Source: an uncultured Lachnospiraceae bacterium
GTDB lineage: Bacteria; Bacillota; Clostridia; Lachnospirales; Lachnospiraceae
Length of the DNA: 64,000 bases
Reading direction: 5' to 3'
Assembly: GCA_910584785.1 (NCBI GenBank)
Contig: CAJUDX010000007.1
Span: forward strand, 14,389 to 78,388
The notes beneath the pieces are model-generated. The model searched no databases. It was not told the DNA's origin and worked only from the letters and a program-made list of their open reading frames with translations. This document shows, piece by piece, positions 60,941-64,000 of this stretch. Position 1 is the stretch's first letter, and each line of letters starts with the position of its first letter. The translations under genes and the position numbers were made by a program.

Positions 60941-61876
60941 TTACACCACAGCAAAAAATTCCTTCTCCCAGGCTTTGATGGTTTCTGTCGGGAGTTCTAA
61001 AACTTCAGCGATGTCTTCTATTGAATCTCCACGTTTTAACATATTTTTCGCTGTTTTTTTTGCTGTTTTCTGTTGACCTTTCTGTAAGCCTTCCTGTAAG
61101 CCTTCCTGTCTTCCTTCATCCATCAGCATTTTTCCCACCTGTGTCATTCCTAACACCTCCTTGATATAGCGTTTTGTTTCATCATTGATTATTTTATCTG
61201 TAAATGTCAATATTCCTGCTAAAGCAAAGGTTTCCTGTTCCTTATTGGGTAACTGTTTAGCTAAATCCACACATGCCCGGATAGCTTCCTGCTTCTTTTC
61301 CTCTCCTTTGTAGGTCAAAGGAAGAAGAACCAGATGCATAAGGATTTCATCAGTAACTGTATGGTCAGCAATACCTTTTTGGGCTTCTTTAAGCCATGCA
61401 TCTGACGGAAGTCCTGTCATGTAAGAAGCCTCCACTTGTATCCTGCAGGCCGTTCGGCTTAACTCCGTTTTTGCTTTCTCAATATCTGCCGTATATAGTA
61501 CCATCATATGAATATCTGGATGTTTTCCCTCTTTTAAGTATCGGTCAATAACATCCATAAGATAACGGCCATATTTGGTAAAATTTGCTTCCTTGTATTC
61601 GCTTTCATAATCTAAGATGGCAACGCTTCCATCTTCCAGTTCAAACAGGTTATCCATTCGCAATTCTCTGGCCTGAATGATGGGGATATTGGTTGGACGA
61701 ATATCTACGACTTTTAACTTTGTTTTAAGTCCAAACAAAGAGAGCGGCTTTCCCTTCATCTGATCCCCAAAAAGCTTAGAAACAATATCTTTATTCTGAT
61801 AGGCAATTGCAATATCCGTATCGGAATCTGCAGCAGTATTGCTATTTGCATTGTCATTGGTATTTTTTTGTTCCAT
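60941..61876 (-). CDS. Rpn-like PD-(D/E)XK nuclease family protein
   Basis: 311 residues. IVSKLFGDQMKGKPLSLFGL begins the fold and RMDNLFELEDGSVAILDYESEYKE carries the acidic residues of a PD-(D/E)XK nuclease, as in Rpn/YhgA-like recombination-promoting nucleases. The C-terminus has the typical repeated EGLQEGLQKGQQ segment and a helix-turn-helix-like end (GDSIEDIAEVLELPTETIKAW). AAAGGA precedes this ATG; the frame is open to 61912. Such genes expand in mobile regions. Biological role unproven. Confidence 0.8.
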   Translation of the reverse strand: MEQKNTNDNANSNTAADSDTDIAIAYQNKDIVSKLFGDQMKGKPLSLFGLKTKLKVVDIRPTNIPIIQARELRMDNLFELEDGSVAILDYESEYKEANFTKYGRYLMDVIDRYLKEGKHPDIHMMVLYTADIEKAKTELSRTACRIQVEASYMTGLPSDAWLKEAQKGIADHTVTDEILMHLVLLPLTYKGEEKKQEAIRACVDLAKQLPNKEQETFALAGILTFTDKIINDETKRYIKEVLGMTQVGKMLMDEGRQEGLQEGLQKGQQKTAKKTAKNMLKRGDSIEDIAEVLELPTETIKAWEKEFFAVV

Positions 61877-62240
61877 TTTCTGTCCTTTCCTGTTTTTCTC
61901 ATTGCATTCCAAGTTAGATTTGCTTTCTCAAAAAATAAAACAGCAGTTCTTATCACTTTTAGTATAACGGAAAATCATAAGAAATACAAATGATTTATTT
62001 CTAAAATTATAATGGAAGATGATCCGTTGTTGAGGGCATAGAAACAGTAGCAAGCCTATGGCGGATGCCTGTCTGACACCCGCCTGTGTTGACTCTAATT
62101 TTTATTCAACAAAGCACTTTTAAATAATTTCCCAGCTTAGTCATTCCCTTCCGACCGTTTAATGCTTCCATTTTCTGTGTTTTTGGTTGCTTTTTAAAAT
62201 ATGTCATTCTTCGTTGTTCCCGGCTGCTCCGCAGAATATG
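61877..62240. other. Gap of 364 bases without a recognised gene
   Basis: AT-rich region between the Rpn-like gene and the DUF5688 gene. A short duplication of the string TATGTCATTCTTCGTTG / TATGTCATCCTTCGTTG occurs at about 62202 and 62238, next to the DUF5688 stop codon. No promoter or RNA recognised. Confidence 0.4.
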
Positions 62241-63236
62241 TCATCCTTCGTTGTTTCCAGCTACCCTACAGAATGTATCATCCTCACAGCAATACCTGTA
62301 CACAGAATCTGAAAGAACTTCTTCCGGCAATACATCATGATCATTAATATTTTTGACTATTTCTGACAAATCACCAAATTCTTCCAAATCGTCCTGCGGA
62401 ATAAGGATAATTTCATGTACACTTGAGGGCAGGATAATTAAATCTTTGCCAAATCGTTTTGCTGTGGCTTTTAATACCCCAGGATAAAGAAAGGCTGCTG
62501 CTCCCCATAATTTGTATTTATTTGTCAGTACATACATCTGCGATTCGATACCTTTCGTTCCATTCATCTGCTCTCTGTGTTCTTCCAGCAGTTTATCCCA
62601 GGTTTCCTGCTTTAATGTTACACCATTTTTTTCCATAGATGTTTTGAATAATGCAATCAATAAATCGGACAGACTTTCCATGTCTACAGGAAGCAGTATG
62701 GGTGTATTTTTATTTGCCAATGTCCAGAGTTCTTCTTCCGACAGTTCCCAATGCTTTAAAAAGTCCTGGTTGATTTTTACTGTCATTATTCCGGTATCAT
62801 CCTTTTCCAGCAATACCATAAATATAGCCGCTAAATCTTCTCCAATCACCCGGTAAGGCATATTCTTTAAAGCTTCTTGGTTTTTCTTTAAGTTGACCAA
62901 CTGATAGATAATCTTATTTTTTACCAATTCTCTATGAAGAAGTTCATTTTCTATACCTAGATTCTTCTCACAATGGTTCAGATAAACACAATAAATCGAC
63001 TCTGCTGTTTCTTCTATTGTACTGTCCCCGTTTTCCAACATGTTTAAATATGGTTCCAAATAAATCAATGGACTGATGGCTTTATCGTCTTTAATAACTA
63101 CCAGTCCATATTGCATTATATCGTTATTCTTTAATGTTTCCTGAATCTTCACTTTACCATCACCTGTGCAAAGTTTCTCTACTTCTTTCCTGATGGTTTC
63201 CATCCTTTGTTCTTTTTCCCTTATTTTTTCTTCCAC
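62241..63236 (-). CDS. DUF5688-type protein
   Basis: 331 residues. The sequence resembles the DUF5688 family of Lachnospiraceae: MQYGLVVIKDDKAISPLIYLEPYLNMLENG near residue 40, PYRVIGEDLAAIFMVLLE, TPILLPVDMESLSDLLIAL and ILPSSVHEIILIPQDD. Members are common in integrative elements and their role is unknown. The fold seems soluble, with no signal peptide or membrane helix. It lies between the Rpn-like gene and a small hypothetical gene on the same strand. Confidence 0.75.
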   Translation of the reverse strand: MEEKIREKEQRMETIRKEVEKLCTGDGKVKIQETLKNNDIMQYGLVVIKDDKAISPLIYLEPYLNMLENGDSTIEETAESIYCVYLNHCEKNLGIENELLHRELVKNKIIYQLVNLKKNQEALKNMPYRVIGEDLAAIFMVLLEKDDTGIMTVKINQDFLKHWELSEEELWTLANKNTPILLPVDMESLSDLLIALFKTSMEKNGVTLKQETWDKLLEEHREQMNGTKGIESQMYVLTNKYKLWGAAAFLYPGVLKATAKRFGKDLIILPSSVHEIILIPQDDLEEFGDLSEIVKNINDHDVLPEEVLSDSVYRYCCEDDTFCRVAGNNEG

Positions 63237-63305
63237 AGTTTTTCCTCATTTCTTTATTGGTTATCTCGCAGTTTTATTTTTTGCATTTTAAATCTATTTT
63301 TTTCT

Positions 63306-63617
63306 TTATAAATGCAATACCCAATGATATACCCGGATACCATCACGTAAGCCAAGCAGATAATAGGATTCCAGTTCATTCCCATAATATCCGACAAGGA
63401 AATCCAGAAAATCCCGATTCTTTTTTTCCAGTTCAGGGCAGTTTTCTTTAATCATTTTTTCCCAATTATCAAAACAGGCATCATATTCCTTATATTTTTG
63501 AGGATTTTCCTTTTCCTGTTTCCGATTAAGTATGGTCATCCATTCCGACAGCAGAAGAGCCAGCAATTCTGTTACTGCCGGAGGCAGATTTTTTCCAAAA
63601 AGTTTTTCTATGTCCAT
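63306..63617 (-). CDS. Hypothetical protein
   Basis: 103 residues, MDIEKLFGKNLPPAVTELLALLLSEW at the start and a helical, charged middle (PQKYKEYDACFDNWEKMIKEN). GAAAGGAG precedes the ATG. It is 33 bp downstream of the methyltransferase gene. No family recognised; its company suggests an accessory region. Confidence 0.65.
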   Translation of the reverse strand: MDIEKLFGKNLPPAVTELLALLLSEWMTILNRKQEKENPQKYKEYDACFDNWEKMIKENCPELEKKNRDFLDFLVGYYGNELESYYLLGLRDGIRVYHWVLHL

Positions 63618-63650
63618 GATGCTTTACTCCTTTCATAATTAATCACGCAT

Positions 63651-64000
63651 TTATCCAGGCATTTTTATCCCATACGTTCCTGATTTTCTCTCCTTAACAA
63701 ATCGTTCCCTGATTTTCCTTATATTTTCTGGAAGCTTCTCAATCATAATACACTTCCTGCCTTTTCTTATTGCCGCTATCCCAATTGCCCCGCTTCCGGC
63801 AAACTGGTCTAAAATAACCTCCCCCTCTAAGGTCAGATATTCCAGCAATTCTTCACACAAAAGCAGAGGAAGTTCGCTTTGATGAATTTTCTGCTGTTTT
63901 GGTACTGGCTCTACATCAAACATCGTCGGAAGCATACCCGCGGCCCCACTCATGTAACAGGGCTTTCCTGATGCCTTGGTCTTTTTTGCATCCAGCCGAA
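63651..64000 (-). CDS. DNA methyltransferase, N-terminally incomplete at window end
   Basis: The frame stays open from the stop at 63651 to the right edge (RLDAKKTKASGKPCYMSGAAG at its visible start), so an ATG at 63953 is internal and the gene begins outside. EVILDQFAGSGAIGIAAIRKGRKCIMIEK is the AdoMet-binding motif (DxFAGSG) of N4-cytosine or N6-adenine methylases of the DNA methylase N4/N6 group, near the C-terminus as in beta-type enzymes. The DPPY catalytic motif should lie in the unseen part. Could serve a mobile element or restriction system. Confidence 0.8.
   Translation of the reverse strand, partial: RLDAKKTKASGKPCYMSGAAGMLPTMFDVEPVPKQQKIHQSELPLLLCEELLEYLTLEGEVILDQFAGSGAIGIAAIRKGRKCIMIEKLPENIRKIRERFVKERKSGTYGIKMPG

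Overview
The window looks like a chromosomal segment of an anaerobic gut Firmicute, most likely a Lachnospiraceae (Clostridium cluster XIVa type) genome. Supporting signs are strong AGGAGG-type ribosome binding sites, moderate GC, a type III glutamine synthetase, Bacillus-type purF, SLH and cell-wall-binding-repeat surface proteins, NSS and MATE transporters, and DUF5688/Rpn accessory genes. The assignment is inferred from gene content, not from a database match.

Layout. (1) 1-2.5 kb: tail of an unknown gene, an NSS sodium symporter and a GntR/UTRA repressor. (2) 2.9-12.4 kb: a probable operon for Amadori compounds (fructosamines): YtcJ-like amidohydrolase, YfcC-type carrier, FrlB-like deglycase, FrlD-like kinase, a second SIS deglycase-like protein, a FrlC-like epimerase and a polar amino acid ABC transporter. 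Palindromes lie on both the repressor promoter and the operon promoter. (3) 12.6-24.8 kb: pyrE behind a 166-bp palindromic leader element, small membrane proteins, an M29 aminopeptidase, a TetM-like GTPase fused to a Rae1/YacP-type NYN nuclease domain, orphan HicB, MATE pump, SDR, trxB and an SH3-NlpC/P60 hydrolase. (4) 24.8-27.5 kb: SGNH-like plus MBOAT pair for envelope acylation.

(5) 27.9-42.9 kb: a glutamine and nitrogen block: carB, purF, pyrG, asnB and glnN on the minus strand, then an NSS symporter, a P-II protein and the ammonium transporter on the plus strand. Four of its enzymes use glutamine amide nitrogen (carB through a CarA partner not in the window), glnN makes glutamine, and P-II/Amt handle ammonium. 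The glnN and P-II transcripts both begin with a long hairpin that buries a terminator-like stem and U-tract. Three copies of a 124-137 bp palindromic element with a conserved core and a changing but still paired outer stem sit in the gaps of this block; they look like a structured RNA family. (6) 43-51.7 kb: cytidylate-kinase-like protein, OGG-type glycosylase, GNAT, secreted cell-wall-binding protein, a hypothetical, MATE pump, AraC regulator and a mannonate (uxuA/uxuB-like) operon ending in a MITE-like hairpin. (7) 51.8-60.6 kb: M20 amidohydrolase, a 1403-residue surface protein flanked by 36-bp inverted repeats, tRNA-Arg(CCG), a membrane-anchored hypothetical and queA. (8) 60.9-64 kb: minus-strand accessory genes (Rpn-like nuclease, DUF5688 protein, hypothetical, DNA methyltransferase running off the end).

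The strongest candidates for something undescribed are the three-copy structured element, the GTPase-NYN fusion, the inverted repeats around the surface protein, and the shared leader hairpins of the nitrogen genes. All calls come from reading sequence; no searches were run.
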